A stretch of 40,073 bases of DNA from NCBI GenBank assembly GCA_024641825.1, contig JAHECI010000005.1, positions 1-40,073 on the forward strand. The letters are read 5' to 3'. This document shows, one piece after another, positions 1 to 9,989 of the stretch (positions within the stretch are counted from its first letter, which is position 1; every line of letters starts with the position of its first letter). This DNA comes from Desulfobacterales bacterium (GTDB lineage Bacteria > Desulfobacterota > Desulfobacteria > Desulfobacterales > UBA11574). A program made the position numbers and the translations under genes. The notes beneath the pieces are model-generated. The model saw only the letters and a program-made list of their open reading frames with translations. It was not told where the DNA came from and did not search any database.

Positions 1-1137
1 GGGATCGGCGGATTCAGCCCGCTGACCGGTTTTATGACCCGAGCGGACTGGAAAGGGGTATGTGAAAATTTTCAGCTTGCCGATGGAACCTTCTGGCCAA
101 TTCCGGTCACTTTATCCGCGGGCAAGGACGATGCTGACAGCATCAAGGTCGGCGATGAAGTAGCGCTTTGTGATCCGGATACCGGTGACATAATGGGCAC
201 CATGAAGGTCACGGAAAAATTTGAAATGACCGAGGCCGACAAAAAGTTCGAATGTGAAAAAGTCTATATGGGTGAAGGTACCTCGACTGTCGAGGAATTC
301 TGGAAGATTGCCGGCGAAGATCATCCCGGCGTCCAGATGGTCATGGCCCAAAAAGAATTCAGCCTTGCCGGACCGGTCAAGGTTTTAAGCGAAGGTGAGT
401 ATCCGACCAAATATGCCGGCGTCTATATGCGGCCGGAACAATCCCGAAAAATCTTCGAAGAAAAAGGTTGGAGTGAAATTGCCGCCCTTCAGCTCAGGAA
501 TCCCATGCACCGATCCCATGAATACCTCTGCAAGATCGCAGTGGAAGTTTGTGACGGCGTGTACATTCACTCTCTGGTCGGAAACCTGAAACCCGGTGAC
601 ATTCCCGCCGAAGTTCGCGTAGAATGTATCGACGCCCTTGTGAAGAACTACTTTGTGGATAAAAATGTGGTCCAGGGCGGCTACCCGCTGGACATGCGGT
701 ATGCCGGTCCCAGGGAAGGCCTGCTCCACGCCACCTTCCGCCAAAATTACGGGTGCTCCCGAATGATTATCGGCCGAGACCATGCAGGCGTAGGCGATTT
801 CTACGGCATGTTCGAAGCCCAGACCATCTTTAACAAGATTCCAACCTCTGACGATCCTGGGAAAAATTTGCTTTGCCAGCCTTTAAAGATCGACTGGACA
901 TTCTACTGTTACAAGTGTGACGGCATGGCCTCACTCAGAACCTGTCCCCACGGCAAGGAAGACCGGGTTCTTCTGTCCGGAACCATGCTGCGGAAGATGC
1001 TTTCAGAGGGCGGAGAACTTCCCGATCACTTTGGACGTGATGAAGTGGTTGCAATCCTCAGGAAATACTACGAAGGGCTCACAGAAAAGGTCGAAATCAA
1101 GATGCACGGCGCCGCCACCGGCGATAGTAAAAAATAG
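1..1137 (+). CDS. sat: Sulfate adenylyltransferase (ATP sulfurylase), 5' truncated by window edge
   Basis: Frame is open from base 1 ([12 protein letters not shown] upstream of the listed Met). Motifs [25 protein letters not shown] and the ISGTxLRxML-like [11 protein letters not shown] are typical of Sat. Confidence 0.96.
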   Translation, partial: GIGGFSPLTGFMTRADWKGVCENFQLADGTFWPIPVTLSAGKDDADSIKVGDEVALCDPDTGDIMGTMKVTEKFEMTEADKKFECEKVYMGEGTSTVEEFWKIAGEDHPGVQMVMAQKEFSLAGPVKVLSEGEYPTKYAGVYMRPEQSRKIFEEKGWSEIAALQLRNPMHRSHEYLCKIAVEVCDGVYIHSLVGNLKPGDIPAEVRVECIDALVKNYFVDKNVVQGGYPLDMRYAGPREGLLHATFRQNYGCSRMIIGRDHAGVGDFYGMFEAQTIFNKIPTSDDPGKNLLCQPLKIDWTFYCYKCDGMASLRTCPHGKEDRVLLSGTMLRKMLSEGGELPDHFGRDEVVAILRKYYEGLTEKVEIKMHGAATGDSKK

Positions 1138-1179
1138 TCGAGCAACCGAAAATGGGTTAGTGTTGCCCGTTAAATAAAA

Positions 1180-1209
1180 AAGGGGAGACGATGCGTCTCC
1201 CCTTTTTTT
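1180..1209 (+). terminator. Rho-independent terminator downstream of sat
   Basis: AGGGGAGACG-ATG-CGTCTCCCCT followed by a T-run. Confidence 0.9.
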
Positions 1210-1236
1210 TATTATTTTTTTAAAAACGCCAATTTT

Positions 1237-1388
1237 TGATGGCAAAGTAAAAAGTTTCAAATTCCCCCGCATAAAACCAGCGGGATAAAAAGGCGCGCAA
1301 ATTCCGAGGAACGAGGCGTACTCACAGTACGCCGCAGTGACGAGGAATGCAGCGCAACGCAGAAGTTGGACTTTTTACGAAGCCATCA
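1237..1388. repeat. Palindromic repeat element, copy A (about 152 bp)
   Basis: Imperfect terminal inverted repeats TGATGGCAAAGTAAAAAGT / ACTTTTTACGAAGCCATCA; internal GCGTACTCACAGTACGC dyad. Same end sequence as copies B and C. Confidence 0.75.
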
Positions 1389-1389
1389 G

Positions 1390-2529
1390 TTATTGTCTTT
1401 TGGAGTACTCATTATATGTCATTGCCACCGTCCGGTAAACGAGATGGGCCAGTTTTGAGAACGGCAGGAATGCAAACAGGTTGAATACAAAAATCAAATG
1501 GATGAAATACATAAAATAGGTCAAACCGGCCAAACCGGCCAGCCGGGTTCCCTCTGTAAGTATACCGGTGACACCGAGCCCCAATACGAGCCCCAGCAAG
1601 TACCAATCCTTATAAGTGGAGGTCTGGTCTTTTTTCGCCAGACGGTTTTTAATCATTAAAGCACTTCCGATAATGAGGGCCACGCCGCTGGCATTTGCCA
1701 GCCATTTGACAGGATTCAACTGTGAATAAGGACCATGCTGCTGAAAAACATATAGGACAACAAAGAATATGTTGGTTACGATAAAAAGCCCCACAAACGA
1801 CCAGAATACCATGAGGTGGGCTGTGGCACGGTCTTTGTTTTCCGAACATTCAGAAAACTTGTCATGTTTTAATATGGTCGGCAAAATACCGGGCAGTGCC
1901 TTGACAAATCCGATAACATTGAATTCTTTATTCTCGGTCTTGCCTTCCAGGACGGCATTTTCATGGATATTTGCGATAAATCTTTTCAGGCCTAAAGCGA
2001 AAATCACAACCACCCAGATCGCCAATGGAACAAAGATCATATCCACCAGCCATGTGGAAAAGAACTGAGAATGCGAAATCCCGTGTTCACCCAATTCCGG
2101 TGAAAAATCGAGGAGACCTGTGATAAGGCCCAGTACAATAAAAATTACCACGGGAATGGCCATAAGGATAGGGAGTTTTTTGGGATCGTTGACCGCTTTT
2201 CCGATGGCTTTGGGTACGGCATACTCCGCAATGGCATAGGAACGAACAGCGCCCAGCACTTCACCCGGTTTTGCCCCCCGGGGACACAGGGTGGTGCAGT
2301 CCCCGCAATGATGGCACAGCCAGATGTCAAGGTTATTGACCAGTTTGTCCTTTAACCCCCAGGATGCCGCGATCATCTCTTTCCTCGGAAACGGCTTGGT
2401 GTCCGGAGAAATGGGGCAGGCCACCGAGCAGGTCGCACATTGAAAGCATTTTTTCAGGGTGTCGCCCCCGAGCCCGATGACTTCTTTAATAAAGCCGACA
2501 TCAGGCTCTATCAGGTATTTGTCTGTCAT
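1390..2529 (-). CDS. qmoC: Quinone-interacting membrane-bound oxidoreductase subunit QmoC (HdrC/HdrE-like, Fe-S plus membrane helices)
   Basis: Two CxxCxxCxxxCP motifs (CFQCATCSVACP, CHHCGDCTTLCP) and C-terminal hydrophobic helices; located after qmoB. Start chosen at MTDKYLIEPD, preceded by GGAGG. Confidence 0.92.
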   Translation of the reverse strand: MTDKYLIEPDVGFIKEVIGLGGDTLKKCFQCATCSVACPISPDTKPFPRKEMIAASWGLKDKLVNNLDIWLCHHCGDCTTLCPRGAKPGEVLGAVRSYAIAEYAVPKAIGKAVNDPKKLPILMAIPVVIFIVLGLITGLLDFSPELGEHGISHSQFFSTWLVDMIFVPLAIWVVVIFALGLKRFIANIHENAVLEGKTENKEFNVIGFVKALPGILPTILKHDKFSECSENKDRATAHLMVFWSFVGLFIVTNIFFVVLYVFQQHGPYSQLNPVKWLANASGVALIIGSALMIKNRLAKKDQTSTYKDWYLLGLVLGLGVTGILTEGTRLAGLAGLTYFMYFIHLIFVFNLFAFLPFSKLAHLVYRTVAMTYNEYSKRQ

Positions 2530-2560
2530 ATGGATACCTCCTGCTATTAAAAAAATGAAC

Positions 2561-2619
2561 ATTGACGATTGAAGATTTTTAATCTCATCTGGAGACCGAT
2601 TCAACCTTCAATCGCCAAT
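2561..2619. repeat. Inverted repeat in the qmoB-qmoC intergenic gap
   Basis: ATTGACGATTGAAG (2561-2574) versus CTTCAATCGCCAAT (2606-2619), 13 of 14 complementary. Confidence 0.6.
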
Positions 2620-2635
2620 TGAAAATCATCAATCC

Positions 2636-4972
2636 CTAAAATCCCTTGAACGGATTCGGACCCAGCTCTTCAACTTCTTCTACAAAGTCATTGATCATTT
2701 TGGGAAGCTTGTCATACTCGTCGATGGCAATCGTAAACTGGGTCACCCGTTCTTCTTCCAGGGCCAGGCTTGACAGCGCGTCACCGATTTTCTGCATTCT
2801 GATGTCCGAAAGTTCGCTCCCTTTAATAAAATGGCACTGGTAGTCGTCGCCGTGTTGGCAACCCAACAGAAAAGCCCCGTCCATACCCTGGGCCAGGGCG
2901 TCTTTGATCCAGATGACATTCATGGAACCCAAACAACGAATGGGAATAAACCGAACGTCGGCGGAGTAGACAAGCCGGTTCAAACCGGCGATGTCCAGCG
3001 CCGGATAGGCGTCGTTTTCACACACAAACCCGACAATCCGGAACGGGGGCTCGTCATAATCGTCTTCTGAAGGCACGCCGATGGCTTTGACCATGGAACC
3101 GACACTGTCGATGTTATAATCGGCAAAACCGATGATACGCTCGGGACAGGCGCCCATACAGGTACCGCACCGTCGGCAGCGGGCCGGATTCGGCTTGGGG
3201 GTTCCCTTTTCATCATCATCCAGGGCCCCGAAGGGACATTCTTCGGTACATCGCTTACACTGGGTGCATCTCTGGAAGAAAAAATCCGGAAATGTCATAT
3301 CCCCGGACCTGGGATGGACGGAAACGCCGCGGTTTACCGATTCAATGCACTGGATTGCTTTGAGGGCGGCACCGGTGGCATCTTCCATGGATTCTTCTAT
3401 GGTCATGCTTCGCCGAACGGCGCCGGCCGCATAAATGCCGGTCCGCTGGGTTTCATAAGGAAAGCAGATATAATTGGAATCGCAGTAGCCGTCGAAAAGA
3501 CCGATATCCCGGAACGCCGGGCCCTGCCGATACGCCAGGTTGACCACCGGATCATCAACGGTAGCCGGAACCATACCGGCCGCCAGCACCACCAAATCGG
3601 CCTTGACTTTGACCTTTTCTCCCAAAAGGGTGTTATCGGCTTCGACAATCATGCCGTCGCCGTTTTTGGAAACATTGATCACTTCCCCTTTGGTCATGAA
3701 GATCCCTTCATCCTGCTGGATACTTTTGTAAAAATTTTCCAAAAGGCCGGGTGTCCGCATGTGCTGGTAAAAGATATAGGCCTTGCCGTCGTCATAATCT
3801 TCGCGGACATATTTGGCCTGCTTTAACGATACAAGGCTTGTGACCGAACCGCAGTAGTCAAAGTCGGCATCATCATCTCCTTTGCCGGGACTCTGAACAA
3901 AAACAACCGACTTGGCTTCTTTACCGCCCGAGGTGACGATCTTGCCTTGGGCCGCCATCTCCTCAAATTTGTGGTTGGTAACGACATCCGGAAGTAAACC
4001 GTATCCGAGATGTTCGAGTTCACCGGCTTCGGGTTCAAAGGGGCGCCAACCGGCAGCCAGCACAACGGCACCGAATTTTTCACCATCGGGATCGAACTTC
4101 AGAATATCGAGCTTGCCCTCGTTGTACTCCAGATAACGCTTATGTTGTGCTTCAACATCCAGTTCTTTACCGTTCTCATCGAACTTCATTTTTTCCGGAA
4201 GCGGGAAAGGAACGTCAAACTTCATTTTTTCACCGGGTTTTTTAAGCGTTACGGTGAAATCCCCGGGCTCACCGGCGATACGGGCAACGATGGTTTCGGT
4301 TTTAACGGTAATACTGTCAAAGGCTTCAAGTTCTTTGATTTTGCTTTCAATAACCGGTGGCACCAGGTTTTCATAAGGATCGCCGGTGGGCAGCTGTTTG
4401 CGAATTTTGGCTGCATAGCCGCCAATTGCCGATTCTTTTTCGACAATGGTGACGTCATAACCGGCCTTGGCTGCATCCAGGGCCGCTGAAATCCCGGTGA
4501 TACCGCCGCCGATGACCAGGATTTTTCTGCTCAGGGCTTCCAGCTTGTACGGCTCCGGCAGCTTGATTTTTTCAACCTTGGCCATTCCCATTTTCAGATA
4601 ATCTTCGGCCAGCATCTGAAGGCGGTCAAAGTGTTCTTCATCGTCTTTTTGCTCTTCAGTCAGGGCGGGAAATTCGGATCTGGGATGGGACCAGACCGTC
4701 TGTTCGCGTAAGTTCACCCGGTCGACGATACAGCCCTCAAAGTTAAACACATCATAATTGACCCGGCGGGAACAGGCCGCAATAACCAAGGTGTTGTACC
4801 CATCGTCGGCGATACCCTTTTTGATGAGTTCAACCCCTTCCTTTCCGCATAAGAAAGGATGCGTTTTAACCGGATAACCTTCTTCTTCCGGGACTTCGCA
4901 CAGCGCTTCCATATCAAGGGCATCCCCGATGCCGCATCCTGTGCAAATATATACACAATACTTTTTATCCAT
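2636..4972 (-). CDS. qmoB: QmoB (HdrA-like flavoprotein with ferredoxin and MvhD-type domains)
   Basis: GGGITGISAALDAAKAGYDVTIVEK FAD motif, CTQCKRCTEECPFGA and CRRCGTCMGACPERI clusters, C-terminal MvhD-like IRCLGSMNVIWIKDALAQGMDGAFLLGCQHGDDYQC. Confidence 0.93.
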   Translation of the reverse strand: MDKKYCVYICTGCGIGDALDMEALCEVPEEEGYPVKTHPFLCGKEGVELIKKGIADDGYNTLVIAACSRRVNYDVFNFEGCIVDRVNLREQTVWSHPRSEFPALTEEQKDDEEHFDRLQMLAEDYLKMGMAKVEKIKLPEPYKLEALSRKILVIGGGITGISAALDAAKAGYDVTIVEKESAIGGYAAKIRKQLPTGDPYENLVPPVIESKIKELEAFDSITVKTETIVARIAGEPGDFTVTLKKPGEKMKFDVPFPLPEKMKFDENGKELDVEAQHKRYLEYNEGKLDILKFDPDGEKFGAVVLAAGWRPFEPEAGELEHLGYGLLPDVVTNHKFEEMAAQGKIVTSGGKEAKSVVFVQSPGKGDDDADFDYCGSVTSLVSLKQAKYVREDYDDGKAYIFYQHMRTPGLLENFYKSIQQDEGIFMTKGEVINVSKNGDGMIVEADNTLLGEKVKVKADLVVLAAGMVPATVDDPVVNLAYRQGPAFRDIGLFDGYCDSNYICFPYETQRTGIYAAGAVRRSMTIEESMEDATGAALKAIQCIESVNRGVSVHPRSGDMTFPDFFFQRCTQCKRCTEECPFGALDDDEKGTPKPNPARCRRCGTCMGACPERIIGFADYNIDSVGSMVKAIGVPSEDDYDEPPFRIVGFVCENDAYPALDIAGLNRLVYSADVRFIPIRCLGSMNVIWIKDALAQGMDGAFLLGCQHGDDYQCHFIKGSELSDIRMQKIGDALSSLALEEERVTQFTIAIDEYDKLPKMINDFVEEVEELGPNPFKGF

Positions 4973-4982
4973 GAATAACCTC

Positions 4983-6260
4983 CTACTTCCTCACCAGGGT
5001 TTGAATCGCTTTAAGGGCCATTCCGGTGGCATTCTGGTTTGACGAAACCACATCTGCCGGTTTGTTGGCACATCCTGCAGCAAACATGCCACCTTTTTCA
5101 AAGTCGTTGATGATAAAGCCGTCTTCGTTATATTTCAGATCGGAAGGCAGTTTGTCTATCGCTGCTGTCGGCTGCATACCGGTGGCAAGGACTGCCATTT
5201 CAACGGTTTGCTTGATCTTTTCACCAGTGACTGCATTTTCTGCAACCACGGTGATATTGCCGGTCCCTGGATCTTCACTCACTTCGGCAACCTTGCCTTT
5301 GATTAGAAAGACATTTTCATCGTCTTTGATGGTCCGGTAAAATTTCTCATACCGCTGGCCCGGTGATCGGATATCGATATAAAAGATATAAACCTTGGCG
5401 TCCGGATAGGCTTCCCGAATGTAGGTGGCCTGCTTCAAAGAGGCCATACAGCAGATATATGAACAATATGGAAGATAGTTTTCATCTCTGGAGCCGGCGC
5501 ACTGGACAAATGCAATGCTCTCGGGTTCCTTGTCGTCCGACGGACGGATAATTTTCCCTTTGGTCGGACCGTTGGGAGACGCAAGTCTTTCCATCATCAT
5601 GTTGGTAATAACATTCGGATATTGCCCGAAACCGAGATTGTCAATCTTGGTGGCGTCATAAGGCTCCCACCCTGTAGCCCAGACGATGGCACCCACTTTA
5701 AGGTTGGTGGTTACGGCCGCCATGTCGAGATCGACGGCATCGTATTTACAGGCTTCCTTACATTTTTGGGCATCCTCGGTTCCGATAATTTGAGGAGAAA
5801 TTACATAACGGGTCGGAAACGCCATTTCAAACGGCAGATACGCCCCCTTGATCTTGTTCATTCCAAAATTGAAATCACTGGAAATTTCAGTTTCACAGGC
5901 CGCCTCACAATCGCCGCAGCAGGTACAGTTTTCATTGACATATCTGGGGCTCGACTTGACTGCAACCTCATAACTCCCCGGCGTGCCCTCGACCTTTTCA
6001 ACCTCAGCCTGTGTTAAAACGGTTATTCTCGGATTATCTTTTATCCTCCGGAAATTGATTTCCAGACCACAGCTCGGAGGACATAGCTTGGGAAAATATT
6101 TATTTAGCTGTGCCACTCTTCCGCCTAAGTAAGGATTTTTTTCCACCAAAAACACGTCGTATCCGACTTCGGCAGCTTCGAGGGCCGTGGTCAAGCCGCT
6201 TATCCCTCCTCCAACAACCAAAATGCTCCCGTTTGAAGGGGCTGCTTTGTTTTCTGTCAT
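4983..6260 (-). CDS. qmoA: QmoA (HdrA-like flavoprotein)
   Basis: ILVVGGGISGLTTALEAAEVGYDVFLVEK, LGGRVAQLNKYFPKLCPPSCGLEIN; adjacent to qmoB. Confidence 0.93.
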   Translation of the reverse strand: MTENKAAPSNGSILVVGGGISGLTTALEAAEVGYDVFLVEKNPYLGGRVAQLNKYFPKLCPPSCGLEINFRRIKDNPRITVLTQAEVEKVEGTPGSYEVAVKSSPRYVNENCTCCGDCEAACETEISSDFNFGMNKIKGAYLPFEMAFPTRYVISPQIIGTEDAQKCKEACKYDAVDLDMAAVTTNLKVGAIVWATGWEPYDATKIDNLGFGQYPNVITNMMMERLASPNGPTKGKIIRPSDDKEPESIAFVQCAGSRDENYLPYCSYICCMASLKQATYIREAYPDAKVYIFYIDIRSPGQRYEKFYRTIKDDENVFLIKGKVAEVSEDPGTGNITVVAENAVTGEKIKQTVEMAVLATGMQPTAAIDKLPSDLKYNEDGFIINDFEKGGMFAAGCANKPADVVSSNQNATGMALKAIQTLVRK

Positions 6261-6542
6261 GCTATCCCTCCGTACAATATAAATTCAGTGATCCTGACCG
6301 TCGTGGAGCCTGTATAGGGCTCGGAATGTTGTTTGAATAGTTGAGTGATGCTGTCCAGGGAGAGTGATGAAGTGATGGCGTGATGGCGTAATGCATTTAA
6401 TGGAAGCGCTGAAATTTCTGATTTTCCATCCAATACTCCAAATTAACCAATATGAAAAATCCCTGGATACCACCCAAATTCCTGCGTGTCAGAAGTTCTG
6501 AAGTTCAGGGGTTTAAAAAAAACGATATCGAATTAATAAAAA

Positions 6543-6571
6543 CCTCCAGGCGTCTTTAAGACGCCTGGAGG
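6543..6571 (-). terminator. Rho-independent terminator downstream of aprA
   Basis: Near-perfect dyad CCTCCAGGCGTCT-TTA-AGACGCCTGGAGG (13-bp stem); T-run on the minus strand after the stem. Confidence 0.85.
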
Positions 6572-6602
6572 CGTATCAGATTAGGTTAAAACCGATTCAG
6601 CA

Positions 6603-8576
6603 TTAATCAGGGATGATCTTGATGTAATCTTTCTTGAAGATATCCCATTCTTTTGCCTTGGGATCAAACTTGGAGTTGACGAAGCAGAACCAGTTCTCGT
6701 CATCCTGTCCCGGATAGTCGGCCTGATAGTAGAATCCCGGATAACGGGTTTCTTTGCGGTACTGGATGTGACGCAGGTGAGACTCGACCGTCCAGATGCG
6801 GTGCTCGATTTCCCAGCAGCGCATCAGCTCATGGAGGTCACCGGCAGCCAGCTTTTCACAGTCTTCGCGCATCATCAAGAGCATATCCATGATGATTTCC
6901 AGACTCTTGGAACTGGTCATGTAGTAGGTGGCCGTACCGGCGCCATACTCATGGGTAGCCTTCATCAAACGATACATCATCCCTTCGGGTTTGAGATAAT
7001 TGGGGTTGATATTGATGGCCGTGGTATAATCTTTATGCTCAAGGAATGTTCTCACCGGCTTGTAAATCAGGTCCACCAGCTCTTCCTTGGACTGGCTAAG
7101 GGTCGGTTTAAAGTCGGCATTGTCACGTACAAACCGGGCCATGGATTTGGCGCAAATACGCCCTTCTGCATGGGAACCGGAGGAGAATTTGTGACCGGAA
7201 GCACCCACACCGTCACCGGAGGTAAACAGGCCGTTGACCGTGGTCATGCGGTTGTACACCTTGCCTTTGTAGCGGATTTTGTAGGCATCGGGGATCCAGT
7301 CATAATCAGGTCCGGAGGTCCACAGCCCGCAGCAGCCGGAATGGGATCCCAGCAGATACGGCTCAGTGGGCATAATCTCTGAGGTCTTCTTGTCCGGCTC
7401 GGTGTTCGTGCCGCACCACAGGTTGGCCTGTCCGCAGGTCATATCCAGGAAGTTTTCCCAGGCTTCTGATTCCAGGGCCTTCATTTCTTTCTTGTCCAGC
7501 TTTCCACCCATTTCTTTAAGGGCTGTGACCGTATCCATCATGACCGGGCCGCGGCCTTCCTTCATCTCAAAGAGCATCAGGTGGTTTCGGAGACAGGTGG
7601 GCGTAATGGCGGCGGTTCCGTAAGGTGCATATCTCTGAAGCTCTTTTTTGGCGGCGTCACTGCCCACGTAGCCTTCACCCAGGCCGTTGACGGTTTTGGC
7701 CTTGAAGAGCAAGAACCAGGCGCCGACCGGGCCGTAACCGTCTTTGTAACGGGACGGGGTGAAACGGTTTTCCATCATGGTAAGCTCGGCACCGACCTTC
7801 ATGCACATGGTGTAGGTGGAACCTGCGTTCCAAACCGGATACCAGGCACGGCCTTTTCCTTCACCGACGCTGCGGGGCTGGTAGATGTTTACAGCACCGC
7901 CGCAGGCAACCATCATGGTGTTGCATTTAATAATGAAGACTTTGTTTTCACGAACGGAAAAACCGACCGCGCCGGCGATTCTGTTTTCTTCATTGGCGTC
8001 CAGAAGAAGCTCGACGATAAAGCAACGTTCCAGAATATTTTCGTCGCCAAGGGCCAGCTTGGCAGCTTCGGCAACGATTCTTTTGTAGGATTCGCCGTTA
8101 ATCATGATCTGCCATTTTCCGGTACGGACAGGTTTGGCGCCACCCTTTAAGGTCCCCATTTTCAGGCCTTTTTTACCGTCCATTTTCTTTCCGTCGTCGG
8201 ACAGTTTCCACATGGGAAGGCCCCATTCCTCGAACAGAAATACGGAATCGTCCACGTGACAGCCCAGATCAAAGATAAGGTCTTCACGGACAATGCCCAT
8301 GAGGTCGTTGCGGACCATACGGACATAGTCATCGGGCGTATTCTCGCCGATGTAGGTGTTGATTGCTGAAAGCCCCTGGGCAACAGCGCCACTACGCTCC
8401 ATAGCAGCTTTGTCACACAGCAGGATTTTTGCGTCAGGTGCCCATTTCTTAACCTCGAAAGCAGTTCCGCAGGCAGCCATGCCGCCGCCTACGATCAGAA
8501 TATCAACTTCGCGCTCTTCAACTTCCGGATCCCTGACAGCTTTGAGTTCTCCCAAAGGTTTATTCGGTAATGCCAT
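6603..8576 (-). CDS. aprA: Adenylylsulfate (APS) reductase alpha subunit
   Basis: 657-aa FAD-binding protein with VDILIVGGGMAACGTAFEVKKWAP, typical AprA length and C-terminus, directly downstream of aprB. Confidence 0.96.
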   Translation of the reverse strand: MALPNKPLGELKAVRDPEVEEREVDILIVGGGMAACGTAFEVKKWAPDAKILLCDKAAMERSGAVAQGLSAINTYIGENTPDDYVRMVRNDLMGIVREDLIFDLGCHVDDSVFLFEEWGLPMWKLSDDGKKMDGKKGLKMGTLKGGAKPVRTGKWQIMINGESYKRIVAEAAKLALGDENILERCFIVELLLDANEENRIAGAVGFSVRENKVFIIKCNTMMVACGGAVNIYQPRSVGEGKGRAWYPVWNAGSTYTMCMKVGAELTMMENRFTPSRYKDGYGPVGAWFLLFKAKTVNGLGEGYVGSDAAKKELQRYAPYGTAAITPTCLRNHLMLFEMKEGRGPVMMDTVTALKEMGGKLDKKEMKALESEAWENFLDMTCGQANLWCGTNTEPDKKTSEIMPTEPYLLGSHSGCCGLWTSGPDYDWIPDAYKIRYKGKVYNRMTTVNGLFTSGDGVGASGHKFSSGSHAEGRICAKSMARFVRDNADFKPTLSQSKEELVDLIYKPVRTFLEHKDYTTAININPNYLKPEGMMYRLMKATHEYGAGTATYYMTSSKSLEIIMDMLLMMREDCEKLAAGDLHELMRCWEIEHRIWTVESHLRHIQYRKETRYPGFYYQADYPGQDDENWFCFVNSKFDPKAKEWDIFKKDYIKIIPD

Positions 8577-8645
8577 GTTATATCCTCCTTAATCAAAATA
8601 TTCTAAATTGATCATCAAACCGTAGTTTTGAAAACCCGTTACCGC

Positions 8646-9083
8646 TTAAACAGTTGCCTGCGGTTTTGGAATTTCATAACCATCTGCCTCTTGGGTGGAA
8701 AGTAGCTCGCTGTCAAGATTTTTGCCTGCGAGATCAAGATACGCATTGGCAGCGCCTTCAGGCGTTGTCCGGATGGGGAACTTAAAGCGCTTGATGGTTC
8801 CGTTCCTGAACTTACAGGTCCACATGACATCCTCGGTTCCAAGCATCGGCATAATGCTGCTTCCCAGCGGTACAAAGTCGGCATAACCTCTGACTTCGAT
8901 TGCCTGGGTGGGGCAGATCTTGACGCATGAAAAACATTCCCAGCACTGATCAGGCTCCTGATTGTAAGCCTTCATTTCATTGGGTTCCAGAACCATCAGG
9001 TCGTTGGGGCAAATGTACATGCACGCGGTCTTGTCCCCGCCTTTGCAGCCATCGCATTTTTCGGTAATTACGAAACTTGGCAT
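8646..9083 (-). CDS. aprB: APS reductase beta subunit (ferredoxin-type)
   Basis: MPSFVITEKCDGCKGGDKTACMYICPNDLM and CWECFSCVKICPTQAIEVRGYADFVPLG are AprB signatures. Confidence 0.96.
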   Translation of the reverse strand: MPSFVITEKCDGCKGGDKTACMYICPNDLMVLEPNEMKAYNQEPDQCWECFSCVKICPTQAIEVRGYADFVPLGSSIMPMLGTEDVMWTCKFRNGTIKRFKFPIRTTPEGAANAYLDLAGKNLDSELLSTQEADGYEIPKPQATV

Positions 9084-9337
9084 TTAGTTACCTCCTAATT
9101 TTGTTTTGAAAATAATTCAGCATTTCAATCGGTTCTAAATAGTCTCTGGTACAATTTCTAGGCTATTTGCACCTCCCTTCATAATCTTGGCCCAACGGGC
9201 CGTCTTTTCTTAAGTGTAAAAATCCCTATTCTTATTTTCTAAATCACCTTTCCAAGTGATAAAAAGTTCAGGTTGACAAGGTAAATAATTTTCTATAAAA
9301 TCAACAAGATAGCAATGAACCTAAAAGTCAAAAAATT

Positions 9338-9366
9338 TAAATAACAATTAACATTATCCTTGTCAA
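9338..9366 (-). promoter_or_regulatory. Candidate sigma70-like promoter upstream of aprBA
   Basis: On the minus strand TTGACA (9366-9361), 17-nt spacer, TATTTA (weak -10, 3 of 6 to TATAAT). Pattern match only. Confidence 0.3.
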
Positions 9367-9744
9367 GGACTTTTGGATAAACTAAATTATTAATTTATAA
9401 CCCATAGAATCATCCGTTTGCCAGATCCTATATATAGTCAACAATACTTCGTCATATACCACATGTTGTGGTTAATAGGATTCAGGTTGTGTGTTTCATT
9501 CAGCTAATGAATTTCATACAGAATTTTACAGAATTTTGCTGCTTGTCGAACGGTAAACGTACCAATCATACAGTTTACAAGACACGAACTCGAACAAGGG
9601 AGGCGGTGCCCGCCGGTTATTTGTTATTTGTTATTAGAAAATTGAGGTTGGAGGGTGGTGCTGCGCGTAAACCGCTTGGCGCAAAGCGCAGAGAGTAAAG
9701 CAGTTCCCAAAAAAATATTTTCCAATTGAAATGCATGTGGTCAC

Positions 9745-9962
9745 AATTTCGGTAAGCTGTAGGATTGTTCCGTTTTGATCGGGAAGCTGTTTGAGCAAAT
9801 TAGAGCGCGTTAAAGTGAACAGCAAAGAGGTTGGTCAAAATTATGGATAATTATCATTTTCCCGCCGTGCAATCTTAATACGTAAGACCTGTTCGCTTTT
9901 ACGCGGTTTTTTTTGCGAGTTCTTGCCGATCAAAACGGAATTGTCCTGCAGCTGAAACGGGA
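9745..9962. repeat. Candidate small element bounded by long imperfect inverted repeats
   Basis: Left arm AATTTCGGTAAGCTGTAGGATTGTTCCGTTTTGATCGGGAAGC; right arm CTTGCCGATCAAAACGGAATTGTCCTGCAGCTGAAACGG. Core GATCAAAACGGAA identical over 13 nt (9768-9780 / 9928-9940). Confidence 0.6.
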
Positions 9963-9989
9963 TGTTATTTTAAGAAAGGATGTTGATCC

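Noticed and set aside
6768-8150. Long + strand ORFs (204 and 189 aa) across aprA
   Set aside because: Antisense to aprA, no motif, explained by codon bias of the true gene.
9273-9299. Forward TTGACA/TATAAA pair upstream of the first YkgJ-like gene
   Set aside because: Spacer is only 15 nt and the nearest + gene is about 700 nt away; too weak to report as a promoter.
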